A DNA stretch of 64,000 bases. It comes from an uncultured Porphyromonadaceae bacterium. Its GTDB lineage: Bacteria; Bacteroidota; Bacteroidia; Bacteroidales; Muribaculaceae. The stretch is from the NCBI GenBank assembly GCA_900550395.1, contig URSD01000001.1:62001-126000 (forward strand), in the 5' to 3' direction. Of the stretch, positions 27,476 to 36,025 are shown one piece after another. The translations under genes were made by a program, and so were the position numbers. Below the pieces are notes generated by a model, which was not told the DNA's origin, did no database searches, and worked only from the letters and a program-made list of their open reading frames with translations. Position 1 is the stretch's first letter; each line of letters begins with the position of its first letter.

Positions 27476-29021
27476 AAATTTAAGACTTAAGGATATTCAG
27501 GCCGGCAAAACAGATGCTAAGAACGAACTGATTCATCAGTCCAGAGAAGAACAGAATCTGTTTTGCAATAGCTTTGTCCTGCCCGATAACATCAATATCG
27601 ATGCGTTTGAACGGGGGGACAAGTATTTTATACTTGGACTGAAAGGTACGGGCAAGACGGCTTTGCTGCGCTACCTTGATATTAAACTTCAGGAAAGAGG
27701 TAATCATACATCGTTTGTGCTATTCAAGAGCGAATTCAGTGATGAAGCTAAGGCGGCCTTTAAACAAGCGGCTAATACGTTGTTGGCCGATAAAAATGTG
27801 GAGCATTTTGATGGCCATGATTTTACGTCGGTATGGGAGCTATATTTCCATCGTCTTATAGTGGAATTGTCTGAGGAAAAGGACTTGCATATATTCAATG
27901 CCGATAAGGCGTGGGAAAGATATAGAGATTATATTAATGCAGGGTTGCCAAAGAAAAGCTCATGGTCGCATCTTATTCCAAAGATGAAGAGGGGCAACAT
28001 CGAACTGAATTCGGATTTTATAAAATGCCACGTCGATTTTGAATGGGACAATAAGTTGTGCGAACAGATTTCTCTGTCTAAATATGTCGGCCGCGCCAAT
28101 CTGTTATTCGAAAAACTTTGCCGAGGACGTGATTGTCTTTATATTCTCGTTGACGAGTTGGAATTATCGTATGGCAATACAAAGCAATACCGCACCGACA
28201 CAGCATTGATACGGGATATTATCGTAGCCATGAATAATTTGAATTCAATATCCAACCTAAATCATTTCGGAATACATATAATCACGGCCATCCGTAGCGA
28301 GGTGTTGACATCGGTGAATTCTTTGGGCAAGGAAATAAACAAGCCTACCCATGATTTTGGCGTGGTATTGAAATGGCAGCAATCTGGTGGGTCATTGGAG
28401 CATCATCCGCTTATTAATATTTTTGTGAAGCGTATACAGGCTTCGGAGATGGCTCTTGGCCGTTCCCAGTCAAGTTATACGGATGTTATTGCTAATTATC
28501 TTCCTGAAAGGATTAATGATTCTGAGCCTACGGAGTATATTTTGCGACGCACATGGTTTCGTCCGCGCGATGTAATCAGGATTCTAAACCTTGCGCAGAG
28601 TCTGTATGGCGACGAAACAATGCTTTCCCAAAGGGTGTTTGATGGGATTAACAAGGAATATTCTAAAGAATGCTGGGTAGAACAGGCTGAAGAACTTTCA
28701 GCAAAATATCGACCAGAGGAGATTGAAGGTATCCGAAAGCTGTTGATGGGTATTGAATGTCCCTTTACAATGGGTGAGATTAATCTTATTGCTTCACGAA
28801 ACAGAGATTATTATCGGGAAGTGGACAATCTGTTGTCAAAGCACAAACTTGGTGATATTCTGTCGCATTTATATGATATTGGAGTCATTGGTAATACAGG
28901 CGAAAAACAGATGCGATTTTCTTTTCGTGGCGACCAAGGGTTGTTGATTCATTTGTCAATGAAGCTACATGATAGTCTGTGGAATTTCTTTGCTGCGAAA
29001 GGTCGTTCACGGGAGAACTAA
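27468..29021 (+). CDS. P-loop ATPase, Sll1717-like family
   Basis: 517 aa soluble protein. Walker A is GLKGTGKT (residues 57-64), and the Walker B-like strand with acidic end is CLYILVDELELSYG (about residues 221-234). Between them is a helical insertion. The C-terminal third contains RRTWFRPRDVIRILNLAQ and a winged-helix-like tail, as in STAND/MNS-type ATPases. No membrane helix or sugar-enzyme motif is present. Relatives are commonly found near defence genes rather than in capsule operons. It overlaps the WcaF-like gene by 8 bp and precedes a GT2 gene by 15 bp, so it is part of this operon. Function unknown. Confidence 0.72.
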   Translation: MAENLRLKDIQAGKTDAKNELIHQSREEQNLFCNSFVLPDNINIDAFERGDKYFILGLKGTGKTALLRYLDIKLQERGNHTSFVLFKSEFSDEAKAAFKQAANTLLADKNVEHFDGHDFTSVWELYFHRLIVELSEEKDLHIFNADKAWERYRDYINAGLPKKSSWSHLIPKMKRGNIELNSDFIKCHVDFEWDNKLCEQISLSKYVGRANLLFEKLCRGRDCLYILVDELELSYGNTKQYRTDTALIRDIIVAMNNLNSISNLNHFGIHIITAIRSEVLTSVNSLGKEINKPTHDFGVVLKWQQSGGSLEHHPLINIFVKRIQASEMALGRSQSSYTDVIANYLPERINDSEPTEYILRRTWFRPRDVIRILNLAQSLYGDETMLSQRVFDGINKEYSKECWVEQAEELSAKYRPEEIEGIRKLLMGIECPFTMGEINLIASRNRDYYREVDNLLSKHKLGDILSHLYDIGVIGNTGEKQMRFSFRGDQGLLIHLSMKLHDSLWNFFAAKGRSREN

Positions 29022-29036
29022 ATAGTAGAATTTTGT

Positions 29037-29939
29037 ATGCTTGACATTTCTGTTATAATTCTGACTTTCAACGAGCAGCTGCATATTCAGCGCTGCCTGG
29101 ACCGGATATCTCCAGTAGTAAAGGATGTGTTTATCATCGATTGCTTCTCAACGGACAAGACGCTGGAGATTGCCTGCAAATATGACAATGTGCATGTTCT
29201 TCAGAACAAATGGGTCAATTACGCCACTCAGTTCAACTGGGGACTGGAACATGCCGATATAAAGACAAAATGGGTGCTTCGCCTGGATGCCGATGAGTAT
29301 CTCACACCAGAACTTATAATAGAACTTGAGCAAAAGCTGCCTGCTCTCTCTGATGATGTAACTGGAGTGGTTTTTCCTCTGCGTCGTGTTTTTCTTGGCC
29401 GCACGATACGTCGTGGCATGCCTGTAATAAAGTTGATGCGCCTTTTCCAATATGGTAAAGCAAGCAGCGAAGTTCGCATGATGGATGAGCACATTCAGCT
29501 GACTGAAGGCCATTCTGTGGACTTTGAAAACGAGTTTGCCGATGACAATCTTAATAATCTCAGTTGGTGGACTCAGAAGCATGTGGGTTATGCGATACGC
29601 GAGGCTGTTGACTTACTTGATATGGAATACGACTTGACCGGTTCGGCTAAGTCAGACGACGGGAAGCAACTTAATGAGCAGGCTCTGGCAAAACGTATGC
29701 GCAAGCACAAGTATGCAAAACAGCCGCTGTTCTGGCGTTCGTTTGCTTATTTCTGCTACCGCTACTTCTTCAAGCTGGGCTTCATGGAGGGCAAGGAGGG
29801 CTTTCTGTGGCACTTCCTTCAGGGCTGGTGGTATCGTACGCTGGTCGATGCCAAGGTGCTGGAAATAAAGCGCGCGTGCGGTGACGACAAGGAGAAAATC
29901 CGGGCGCATCTGAAAGAGCATTACAATATAACGATATAA
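29037..29939 (+). CDS. Glycosyltransferase family 2, WaaE/KdtX-like
   Basis: 300 aa. ISVIILTFNEQLHIQRCLDRI and VFIIDCFSTDKTLEIA, then the DxD-type WVLRLDADEYLTPELI (about residue 83). The C-terminal half is rich in aromatic and basic residues (SFAYFCYRYFFKLGFMEGKEGFLW), typical of the LPS beta-glucosyltransferase-like subgroup that associates with the membrane. Codon use is GC-richer than in the acyltransferase block. Confidence 0.92.
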   Translation: MLDISVIILTFNEQLHIQRCLDRISPVVKDVFIIDCFSTDKTLEIACKYDNVHVLQNKWVNYATQFNWGLEHADIKTKWVLRLDADEYLTPELIIELEQKLPALSDDVTGVVFPLRRVFLGRTIRRGMPVIKLMRLFQYGKASSEVRMMDEHIQLTEGHSVDFENEFADDNLNNLSWWTQKHVGYAIREAVDLLDMEYDLTGSAKSDDGKQLNEQALAKRMRKHKYAKQPLFWRSFAYFCYRYFFKLGFMEGKEGFLWHFLQGWWYRTLVDAKVLEIKRACGDDKEKIRAHLKEHYNITI

Positions 29940-29969
29940 AGGCATAGCCGTTTATATATCAAGCTATTC

Positions 29970-30746
29970 ATGAAAATATCTATAATCACTGCTACATGGA
30001 ATAGTGCGGAGACTGTGGCCGACACGATGGAGAGCGTGCTGCGGCAGACGTATGCCGATTATGAGCATATCATCGTGGACGGCGGTTCTACGGACGCCAC
30101 GATGGACGTCGTGCGTGCTTTGGAGCCGCGCTATGGCGGCAGGCTGCGTTGGGTGAGCGAGCGCGACCGCGGCATATACGACGCCATGAACAAGGGGCTG
30201 CGCATGGCTACGGGCGACGTGGTAGGCATCCTCAACAGTGATGATTTCTACTCGTCGGATGATGTGCTTGCGCGCGTGGCTGCCGAGCTGAACTGCAATG
30301 ATGTTGACGCTGTGTATGGCGACATCCATTACGTGCGCGATATCGACCTCACCCGGTGTGTGCGCTACTATTCCGGCCGAAGTTTTCGGCGCTGGATGAT
30401 GCTCATGGGCTACCAGCCGGCGCATCCGTCGTTTTATTGCCGTCGGGATGTGTACGAGCGTTTGGGCGGCTTTGACCTGCGCTTCCGTATTGCGGCGGAT
30501 TTTGAGAACATGTTGCGTTTCATTTATATGAACCGTATCCGCACACGTTATCTGCCTATGGATTTCGTGACGATGCGGCAGGGAGGTACGTCCACTGCGG
30601 GATGGCGCAGCCATTGCCGTATTTTGAGCGATCACTATCGGGCTTACGTCAAGAATCATCTGCCTGTGGGATTCGTTCTGGATCCTGCTCGTTATGTGAT
30701 GAAAGTGGCGGAAGTTGTTGGCGGCCGCATCAAGGGCTACAATTAG
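29970..30746 (+). CDS. Glycosyltransferase family 2, WcaA/PglI-like (last operon gene)
   Basis: 258 aa. ISIITATWNSAETVADTMESVL, HIIVDGGSTDATMDVV, SERDRGIYDAMNKGLRMATGD and the DxD block GILNSDDFYSSDDVL (about residue 88) are all intact. YQPAHPSFYCRRDVYERLGGFD is the acceptor-side motif of this subgroup. GC-rich like the housekeeping neighbours. A strong hairpin 25 bp after the stop ends the operon. Confidence 0.93.
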   Translation: MKISIITATWNSAETVADTMESVLRQTYADYEHIIVDGGSTDATMDVVRALEPRYGGRLRWVSERDRGIYDAMNKGLRMATGDVVGILNSDDFYSSDDVLARVAAELNCNDVDAVYGDIHYVRDIDLTRCVRYYSGRSFRRWMMLMGYQPAHPSFYCRRDVYERLGGFDLRFRIAADFENMLRFIYMNRIRTRYLPMDFVTMRQGGTSTAGWRSHCRILSDHYRAYVKNHLPVGFVLDPARYVMKVAEVVGGRIKGYN

Positions 30747-30770
30747 TCTGTTTCAGGTTGAATAAGTATT

Positions 30771-30805
30771 CGGCGCCATGGCAACGGGTTGTTGCTGTGG
30801 CGCCG
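30771..30805 (+). terminator. Terminator of the polysaccharide operon
   Basis: Long stem CGGCGCCA..GCAAC / GTTGC..TGGCGCCG with two G-T pairs and a 5-nt loop, followed by CTTTTG. Confidence 0.7.
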
Positions 30806-30832
30806 ATGCTTTTGTGGCGGGTGTAATGAAAG

Positions 30833-30864
30833 CCGCCCCCGGAAAACTGGTTTCGCGGGGGCGG
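30833..30864. terminator. Hairpin between convergent genes
   Basis: 9-bp GC stem, CCGCCCCCG at 30833-30841 and CGGGGGCGG at 30856-30864. It lies between the GT2 gene and the convergent T9SS cargo gene and can serve either direction; the flanking T-runs are short. Confidence 0.5.
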
Positions 30865-30890
30865 TAGGATTGTTGCGCGTCAGGCGCGGT

Positions 30891-32009
30891 TTACTTCACG
30901 AGGACTTTGGTGGCCTTGTTGCCCTGACGACGGATGTAGAGGCCGTTTTCGGGGTTGGCAACGCGTACGCCCTGGAGGTTGAAGTATTCAACGGGAGCGT
31001 TCTCGTCAACGGTGATGTCGGCGATGCCGGAAGTGCTCTTCAGAGCGAAGTTGCGGATTTCCCATGCTACGCTCTGGTTGCCGTCGTTCTTGTAGCAGAA
31101 TGCCACTTTCACGGTTTTGCCGTTGTAGGCGCTGAGGTCGAAGTCGTTTGCAGCCCAACCGGTCCAGTTGCCGGAGCCTTTTTCGGGGAAATTGGTCATG
31201 GTGAGAGCTTCCCATTCGCCGCCGTTAGCCTGGATGCGAACTACGGTGAATTCGTCCTGTGCAGTGGGGAAATGGAAACCAAAAGCGTGCTCGAAAGTGA
31301 GTGAGGCGTTGGAGCCAAGCTTTACTTCGGGGGATACGAGCCAGCTCTCAGCGGCAAGGTTGGTGCCGTCTACGTAGGAATTGGCGATAGCGCAGAGGGG
31401 AGTGCGGGTGTTGGCACGCCAGCCGTCCCATCCTTCGGCAACAACTTTGTTATCGACTGTGAAGTCGCCGAGGTTGCCGTTCAAGAAGGTCTCTTCAAGG
31501 TTGCCTGCATCGGGAGTGGGGTCGGGATCGGGGTCGGGATCGCTGCCGCCTTCGCCGGAGATTGTGATCTCGGTGAAGCGGAGCTGACCGGCGGCGTTTT
31601 CGCCGTCGTCGCCATAGATGGCCTTATCGCCTACTGTGAGTACGAGGTTTGTGGTGTTGCCGGTCCATGTCACCTCAGCGTCGCCTGCAGCCTGGGTGGC
31701 GACAGCGCCTTCGTTTGCTGTTACTGCGCAGTAGCGATACTTGGCATCGCTGGCAAGGGTGATGACTACTTTGGAGAGGTCGCCGCCGCTGATGGTGATT
31801 GTGCCTTTGGCATAGAGGCGGATGCTGCCGTCGGTGCGGAAAGCGGGAGCGTTGGAGCCGCTTTCCTTAGCGAGCTTAACGGTGTAGCCGTCCTTGGTGG
31901 CTGTAAGTGTGCTCTGGTTGAAGTCCGAAGCGGAAATTGTTGCTTCAGCGGCGGAGGCTGCGAGGCCCATGCCGAGGAGAGCTACCATGGAGAGTAAAAA
32001 TTTCTTCAT
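30891..32009 (-). CDS. Secreted choice-of-anchor-J-like protein with T9SS tail
   Basis: 372 aa. Signal peptide MKKFLLSMVALLGMGLAASA. An N-terminal beta domain (to about residue 150) is followed by an Asp-Pro repeat linker (SDPDPDPDPTPDAG). A jelly-roll domain comes next with ESWLVSPEVKLGSNASLTFEHAFGF and WEIRNFALKS, typical of cleaved-adhesin/choice-of-anchor domains. The C-terminal tail VEYFNLQGVRV..GLYIRRQGNKATKVLVK is the short T9SS sorting signal common in Prevotella and Muribaculaceae. Expected at the cell surface or secreted; ligand unknown. Its leader carries a terminator and a small ORF (see those entries). Confidence 0.85.
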   Translation of the reverse strand: MKKFLLSMVALLGMGLAASAAEATISASDFNQSTLTATKDGYTVKLAKESGSNAPAFRTDGSIRLYAKGTITISGGDLSKVVITLASDAKYRYCAVTANEGAVATQAAGDAEVTWTGNTTNLVLTVGDKAIYGDDGENAAGQLRFTEITISGEGGSDPDPDPDPTPDAGNLEETFLNGNLGDFTVDNKVVAEGWDGWRANTRTPLCAIANSYVDGTNLAAESWLVSPEVKLGSNASLTFEHAFGFHFPTAQDEFTVVRIQANGGEWEALTMTNFPEKGSGNWTGWAANDFDLSAYNGKTVKVAFCYKNDGNQSVAWEIRNFALKSTSGIADITVDENAPVEYFNLQGVRVANPENGLYIRRQGNKATKVLVK

Positions 32010-32065
32010 AGAGTTTGATTTTTTGGTTTATAAATTAGGTTTGCGGTTGTTCTGTAATAAAAAAA

Positions 32066-32102
32066 CTCATGACGTTGCCACACGTGGGGCACGGGTCATG
32101 AG
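32066..32102 (-). terminator. Intrinsic terminator inside the leader of the cargo gene
   Basis: On the - strand a stem CTCATGAC/GTCATGAG (32095-32102 with 32066-32073) encloses a second near-palindrome around CACGTG and is followed immediately by seven T (32065-32059). It lies between the promoter at 32214 and the ATG at 32009, so full-length mRNA requires read-through. This makes it a candidate attenuator or the 3' end of a small RNA. Confidence 0.7.
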
Positions 32103-32209
32103 CATATATTGTGGAATAATGATTGCTGATGCTTGAACACGAATATGTAGGCCACTCGTTGGAGGAAGCAGGCGCCGGCATTGAGGTTGGCGAGGCAATT
32201 CGTTTTCAT
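32096..32209 (-). CDS. Possible 37-aa leader ORF ending in the terminator stem
   Basis: ATG at 32209, TGA at 32098-32096; starts MKTNCLANLNAGACFLQRV and ends ..NICS. The ATG lies only 4 bp beyond the -7 element, so it would be translated from a leaderless or nearly leaderless mRNA. Its stop codon lies inside the left arm of the terminator hairpin, the geometry expected if translation affects termination. No family is recognised. Coding status is unproven; it may simply be part of a small RNA. Confidence 0.35.
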   Translation of the reverse strand: MKTNCLANLNAGACFLQRVAYIFVFKHQQSLFHNICS

Positions 32210-32213
32210 GTTG

Positions 32214-32244
32214 CAAAGGTAGTGTATTTTTAATACAAAGCAAA
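32214..32244 (-). promoter_or_regulatory. Promoter of the T9SS cargo gene leader
   Basis: On the - strand TTTG (32244-32241), 19 bp, then TACCTTTG (32221-32214): both Bacteroidetes elements at proper spacing. The transcript would start near 32207. Confidence 0.7.
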
Positions 32245-32273
32245 TAATATTTGGTTAAAAATGATATAAAGAA

Positions 32274-32298
32274 GCCCATGCGTTGTTGGCGCATGGGC
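32274..32298 (-). terminator. Terminator of the ECF sigma gene
   Basis: 9-bp stem GCCCATGCG/CGCATGGGC with a 7-nt loop, 45 bp after the sigma stop, followed on the - strand by TTCTTTAT. Confidence 0.6.
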
Positions 32299-32342
32299 AA
32301 TAGCAGGGTGGAAAAATCGGGCGGTAGTGCTGTGAAGCGGCG

Positions 32343-32846
32343 CTATCGGTAGTCGGCGAATCGTTCCTGTAGTTTTTTGCGTGCGAAGAATATGCGGCTC
32401 TTCACGGTGCCGAGGGGCAGGCTCATCTTGTCGGCTATCTCGTTGTATTTGTAGCCTGCCACGTGCATTGAGAACGGTACGTGGTATTCGTCGGGGAAGG
32501 CGTTGATGGCATCGGTGATTTCCGATGCCGTGTATGAGCCTTCGGGTGTGTCGAGGCCGCTGTCCTGCGATATGTTGAGGTAGAAGAGGTTGTCGGTGCT
32601 GTCGGTTACGGTTGCTGCACGTGCGCCGCGGCGGTAGTTGTTGATGAAGATGTTGCGCATGATGGTGAAGACCCATCCCTTGAGATTGGTGTTCTCGGTG
32701 TACTTGGCTTCGTTGTCGAGAGCCTTGAGGGTGGTGTCCTGAAGCAGATCGTATGCGTCGTCGCGGTTGCTTGTGAGCATGTAGGCAAAGTTAAGCAGGT
32801 TGCCCTGAAGCCTCATAAGGTCTTTCTGAAATTTTTCGCTTCCCAT
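32343..32846 (-). CDS. ECF RNA polymerase sigma factor
   Basis: 167 aa. Region 2 spans about residues 18-80 (LLNFAYMLTSNRDDAYDLLQDTTLKAL, then LKGWVFTIMRNIFINNYRR with the -10 recognition helix). Region 4 is about 110-160 (DAINAFPDEYHVPFSMHVAGYKYNEIADKM and LPLGTVKSRIFFARKKLQ). No anti-sigma factor (FecR or zinc-finger type) is encoded next to it, so what releases it is unclear. It is one of the short stand-alone sigma-24 type proteins abundant in Bacteroidales. Confidence 0.93.
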   Translation of the reverse strand: MGSEKFQKDLMRLQGNLLNFAYMLTSNRDDAYDLLQDTTLKALDNEAKYTENTNLKGWVFTIMRNIFINNYRRGARAATVTDSTDNLFYLNISQDSGLDTPEGSYTASEITDAINAFPDEYHVPFSMHVAGYKYNEIADKMSLPLGTVKSRIFFARKKLQERFADYR

Positions 32847-32895
32847 AGTGCTATATTTTGAGTTGTTTTGTGATGTTTTCTTTGCTTTGATGCTT

Positions 32896-32903
32896 CAAAA
32901 TTA
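32896..32903 (-). promoter_or_regulatory. -7 element of the ECF sigma gene
   Basis: TAATTTTG on the - strand, 50 bp before the ATG; a weak CTTG -33 lies about 18 bp further upstream. Confidence 0.5.
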
Positions 32904-33178
32904 CATAGAATTTGGGAAATGCAAGTATTTTATAGTTAATAAAAGTTAAACAAATAAATAAAAATTATAATATGTTGATTATCAAGGGTAAAAATATGAA
33001 AATTTCTGTTACGGAATTGTTACATATGGCGTAATTTTACACAATTGTAACGACTTTGTAATCGAGTAGACTCTGATTCGCCTCCGGTTTGTTTGTGTGT
33101 CGTAACGCTGTTCTTGCCTCTGAAAAGGGCCTAATTCTGACCCGTTTTCGATATGTTTTCCGCTTGATTTTCTCCCTG
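32904..33178. other. AT-rich intergenic stretch without a gene
   Basis: Lies between the sigma promoter and the DUF6056-like stop. Very AT-rich up to about 33060, with partial inverted repeats of GTTAC/GTAAC type around 33008-33051; no ORF, RNA gene or clear terminator was found. Confidence 0.5.
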
Positions 33179-34816
33179 CTATCGCTCGAAGTTTATTGAG
33201 AGGGGAACGTCGGCCGACGGTTTGCGCACGACGAGTATGGTGTCGCCGTCTATTGTCACCGACGTTGCCGGCAGTACGGCGGAGTAGGGCGTATTGCCTG
33301 TCACGGCATAAATGAGCCGCTTGGGCAGCGTTCGGCTGCTTAGGTCGCGTCCGGCGAAGGAGGCGCGGACGCATCGCGCCGTATCTGCTCCGGTGGCCGG
33401 AATGAACCAGTAGTCGCGGCCCTCCACGGCGTGTGCGTCGCCGGCTACGCGTCGCCCGGTGGAGAGGGGCGGCTCGCCCGTCAGCAGGTCATAGTCGGCA
33501 TGGTTCGCAATCAGCGGGCGCCCGTCTGTCCGCTTGCCGTAGAGCCGCAGGATGGCTGTGGCGCTGTAGTTGTCGGGTAGCAGGTCGGCCGTCGAGCCTG
33601 TGATCAAAGGCTGCAACACCGGACTCAGCTTCGGGCTGTCGATGTAGGTGAACGGCTCGGGGGCTGCCGCGAGGCGTGCGGCCATTTCACGATAGGCTTT
33701 GCTCACGCGCAGGGTGCCGGCTGCGCCGAAGCACAGCAGCACGGCCAGGGCTGCGGCCGGTATGGCTGTGGCGGCCGCGCCTGCCGTCGTCGGCGCCGGC
33801 CACAGGATGGCGGCGGCTCGCACGAGCAGTATCAGCGAGATGAATTCTATCAGGCACATGGAGTGCGGATAGCTGTGGGCGTAGAAGGTGAACACCAGGT
33901 CGATGGCGAGGAGGACGAACAGGAAGCGGTTGGCGCGCAGGAATGCCGCACACGCCCGGCGCTGAAGCGCCGCCCACGCGGCAAGCAGCATGGCGAGCAC
34001 GTAGACGAGTTTAAGCCCGGCGTAGCAGTCGAAGGTGCGCAGCAGGAAGTCGCGCATGGTGCCGGCGTCGTCGGCGCTGGCGATGCGTCCCAGGGTGCCC
34101 GGCGAGAACACCAGCGGTACGGCTCCCGCCCACAGCGCGATGCACAGCGCGGCCTGCGAGCGCGAACGGAAACGGCAGCGGCGCGCCAGCCAGAACAGGC
34201 CCGTGGCCGCACAGAGAGGCACGGCGAATGCCTCGTTACTCCATCCCGTGAGCAGCCCCGCGGCCACGGCCGCAGCCATCGGCACGGGGTGGCCGCCCTC
34301 GCTACGGCGCAAGAGCAGCAGAAATACGAGCACCGCGGCCACAACCCACAGATAGTTGACACTCAGCGCTATGTTGGTCCACAGGGCTACGACTGAGCCC
34401 TCAATGACAGCCGGGAAGAGCAACAGGAGCGCCGCAAGGTTCAGGAGGCATACCATTGGCCCGCGCTGCCTCGGCGCCACTTCGATGCGGCACAGCAGCC
34501 ACACCACGAGGGCGAACATCAGGCCGTTGGCAACGGCGAAAGCGCGCTGGCCCAGAGGACCCGTAAAGAGCTGAACCACCACGTGCGGCCACACGCGTCC
34601 GTTGGCCTGAAAGTAGTGATTGTACTGCGAGCGCGCCACATCGGCCACGCTGCGCACCGGCTCCATAGCCGCCGCGTCCTCGTTCCACGACGGGTCGGGA
34701 CCCACCACGAAGCAATAGACGGCATCGTCGCTGGTCCAGTTTACGGCCCATGAGCTGACTGCTATGAAGGCGGCGCCCATGAGCAGCAGGCACCACGCGG
34801 CTATTTTGTTCTTCAT
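33179..34816 (-). CDS. DUF6056-like polytopic membrane protein
   Basis: 545 aa. The first helix is followed by an extracytoplasmic loop (SSWAVNWTSDDAVYCFV) with Asp pair, as in GT-C type membrane glycosyltransferases. About ten helices span residues 90-400, and a soluble C-terminal domain of about 150 aa follows. The family is typically annotated DUF6056 or GtrII-like; a role in transferring a lipid-linked sugar is plausible but not shown. GC-rich. Divergent from the esterase gene with 67 bp between starts. Confidence 0.75.
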   Translation of the reverse strand: MKNKIAAWCLLLMGAAFIAVSSWAVNWTSDDAVYCFVVGPDPSWNEDAAAMEPVRSVADVARSQYNHYFQANGRVWPHVVVQLFTGPLGQRAFAVANGLMFALVVWLLCRIEVAPRQRGPMVCLLNLAALLLLFPAVIEGSVVALWTNIALSVNYLWVVAAVLVFLLLLRRSEGGHPVPMAAAVAAGLLTGWSNEAFAVPLCAATGLFWLARRCRFRSRSQAALCIALWAGAVPLVFSPGTLGRIASADDAGTMRDFLLRTFDCYAGLKLVYVLAMLLAAWAALQRRACAAFLRANRFLFVLLAIDLVFTFYAHSYPHSMCLIEFISLILLVRAAAILWPAPTTAGAAATAIPAAALAVLLCFGAAGTLRVSKAYREMAARLAAAPEPFTYIDSPKLSPVLQPLITGSTADLLPDNYSATAILRLYGKRTDGRPLIANHADYDLLTGEPPLSTGRRVAGDAHAVEGRDYWFIPATGADTARCVRASFAGRDLSSRTLPKRLIYAVTGNTPYSAVLPATSVTIDGDTILVVRKPSADVPLSINFER

Positions 34817-34820
34817 TTTG

Positions 34821-34828
34821 CAAATTTA
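34821..34828 (-). promoter_or_regulatory. -7 element of the DUF6056-like gene
   Basis: TAAATTTG on the - strand, 4 bp before the ATG at 34816, implying a leaderless or very short 5' end. Confidence 0.5.
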
Positions 34829-34851
34829 CGGATTTTTCCGCTGTTTTTTTG

Positions 34852-34859
34852 TAAATTTG
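34852..34859 (+). promoter_or_regulatory. -7 element of the esterase gene
   Basis: TAAATTTG, 24 bp before the chosen ATG at 34884; it rules out the upstream in-frame start at 34764. Confidence 0.55.
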
Positions 34860-34883
34860 CGATTATCAAAAACCTTTACAACC

Positions 34884-36023
34884 ATGAAACAGCTGATTAC
34901 CATACTTATTGCGCTGGCAGGCGCCATGACGTGTGCCGCGCAGGATTCCGCCCCCGGACGCGTTGCAGAGACCGCGGTGCCTGAGGCCCGCTATCCGCGT
35001 GTGCTTGCCGACGGCCGCGCCGTGTTCGCCGTCGCCGCCCCTGACGCCGGAGATGTGAAAGTAGACATATGCGGTCGCAAATACGACATGAGCCGCGACG
35101 CCGACGGCATGTGGACGGCCACGACCGACCCTCTCGTGCCCGGATTCCACTATTACTTCCTGCTGGTTGACGGCGTCAGCGTCATCGACCCCTCGAGCGA
35201 GACTTTCTACGGCTGCGGGCGTCAGGCCGGTGGCATCGAGATACCGGAAAGCGCCGAGGAAGCCGCCTACTATACGTTCGACCCCTCCATCCCTCACGGA
35301 CAGGTGCGCGAGTGCCGCTATTACTCTGCCACTGAGGGAGCTCCGCGCCGCTGCTATGTATATACCCCAGCTGCCTACGAGACCGACACCGAGGCGCGCT
35401 TCCCCGTGCTTTACCTCCAGCACGGCATGGGCGAGGACGAGCGCGGATGGCACACCCAGGGCAAAATGGCCGAGATTCTCGACAACATGACGGCGGCCGG
35501 CAAATGCCGACCGATGATAGTGGTGATGGACTACGGCAACTGCGGCTATATCCACGGCGCGCGCCCGGGCGAGAAGCGCGACGACTTCGGCGCCACGTTC
35601 ACGCCCATACTCCTTGACGAGCTGATACCCTACATCGACCGTACTTTCCGTACGCTGCCCGACCGCGAGAACCGCGCCATGGCCGGCCTCTCATGGGGCG
35701 GCCACCAGACCTTGCAGACCACGCTGCACCATCTGGACCGCTTCGCCCACATAGGCTCTTTCAGCGGCGCTCTGTTTTTCGATCCCGAAAATATCCGCGG
35801 AATCTACGACGGTGTGTTCGCCGACGCCGATGCGTTCAACTCGCGCGTGCGCACGTTCTTCCTCTCGAAAGGCACGGAGGAGGGATTTGCAAGCGACAAA
35901 ATCAGCGCGGCTCTGACGCGTGCGGGCATAAGGAATGTCTACTATGAGTCGCCCGGCACGCACCACGAGTGGCTCACATGGCGTCGCTCGCTGCGCGAGT
36001 TCCTTCCGTTGTTGTTCCGATAG
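34884..36023 (+). CDS. Secreted CE1-type esterase with N-terminal CBM48-like domain
   Basis: 379 aa. Signal peptide MKQLITILIALAGAMTCAAQ. A beta-sandwich domain (about residues 30-125, VFAVAAPDAGDVKVDICGRKYDM..) resembles CBM48/E-set. The alpha/beta-hydrolase has the nucleophile in GLSWGG (Ser about 268), an oxyanion region LYLQHGMGEDERGW, and the catalytic His in GTHHEW (about 359). Same layout as Bacteroidales feruloyl/acetyl-xylan esterases that deacylate plant polysaccharides. No PUL genes surround it. The start is set by the signal peptide and the promoter at 34852. Confidence 0.87.
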   Translation: MKQLITILIALAGAMTCAAQDSAPGRVAETAVPEARYPRVLADGRAVFAVAAPDAGDVKVDICGRKYDMSRDADGMWTATTDPLVPGFHYYFLLVDGVSVIDPSSETFYGCGRQAGGIEIPESAEEAAYYTFDPSIPHGQVRECRYYSATEGAPRRCYVYTPAAYETDTEARFPVLYLQHGMGEDERGWHTQGKMAEILDNMTAAGKCRPMIVVMDYGNCGYIHGARPGEKRDDFGATFTPILLDELIPYIDRTFRTLPDRENRAMAGLSWGGHQTLQTTLHHLDRFAHIGSFSGALFFDPENIRGIYDGVFADADAFNSRVRTFFLSKGTEEGFASDKISAALTRAGIRNVYYESPGTHHEWLTWRRSLREFLPLLFR

Positions 36024-36025
36024 GA

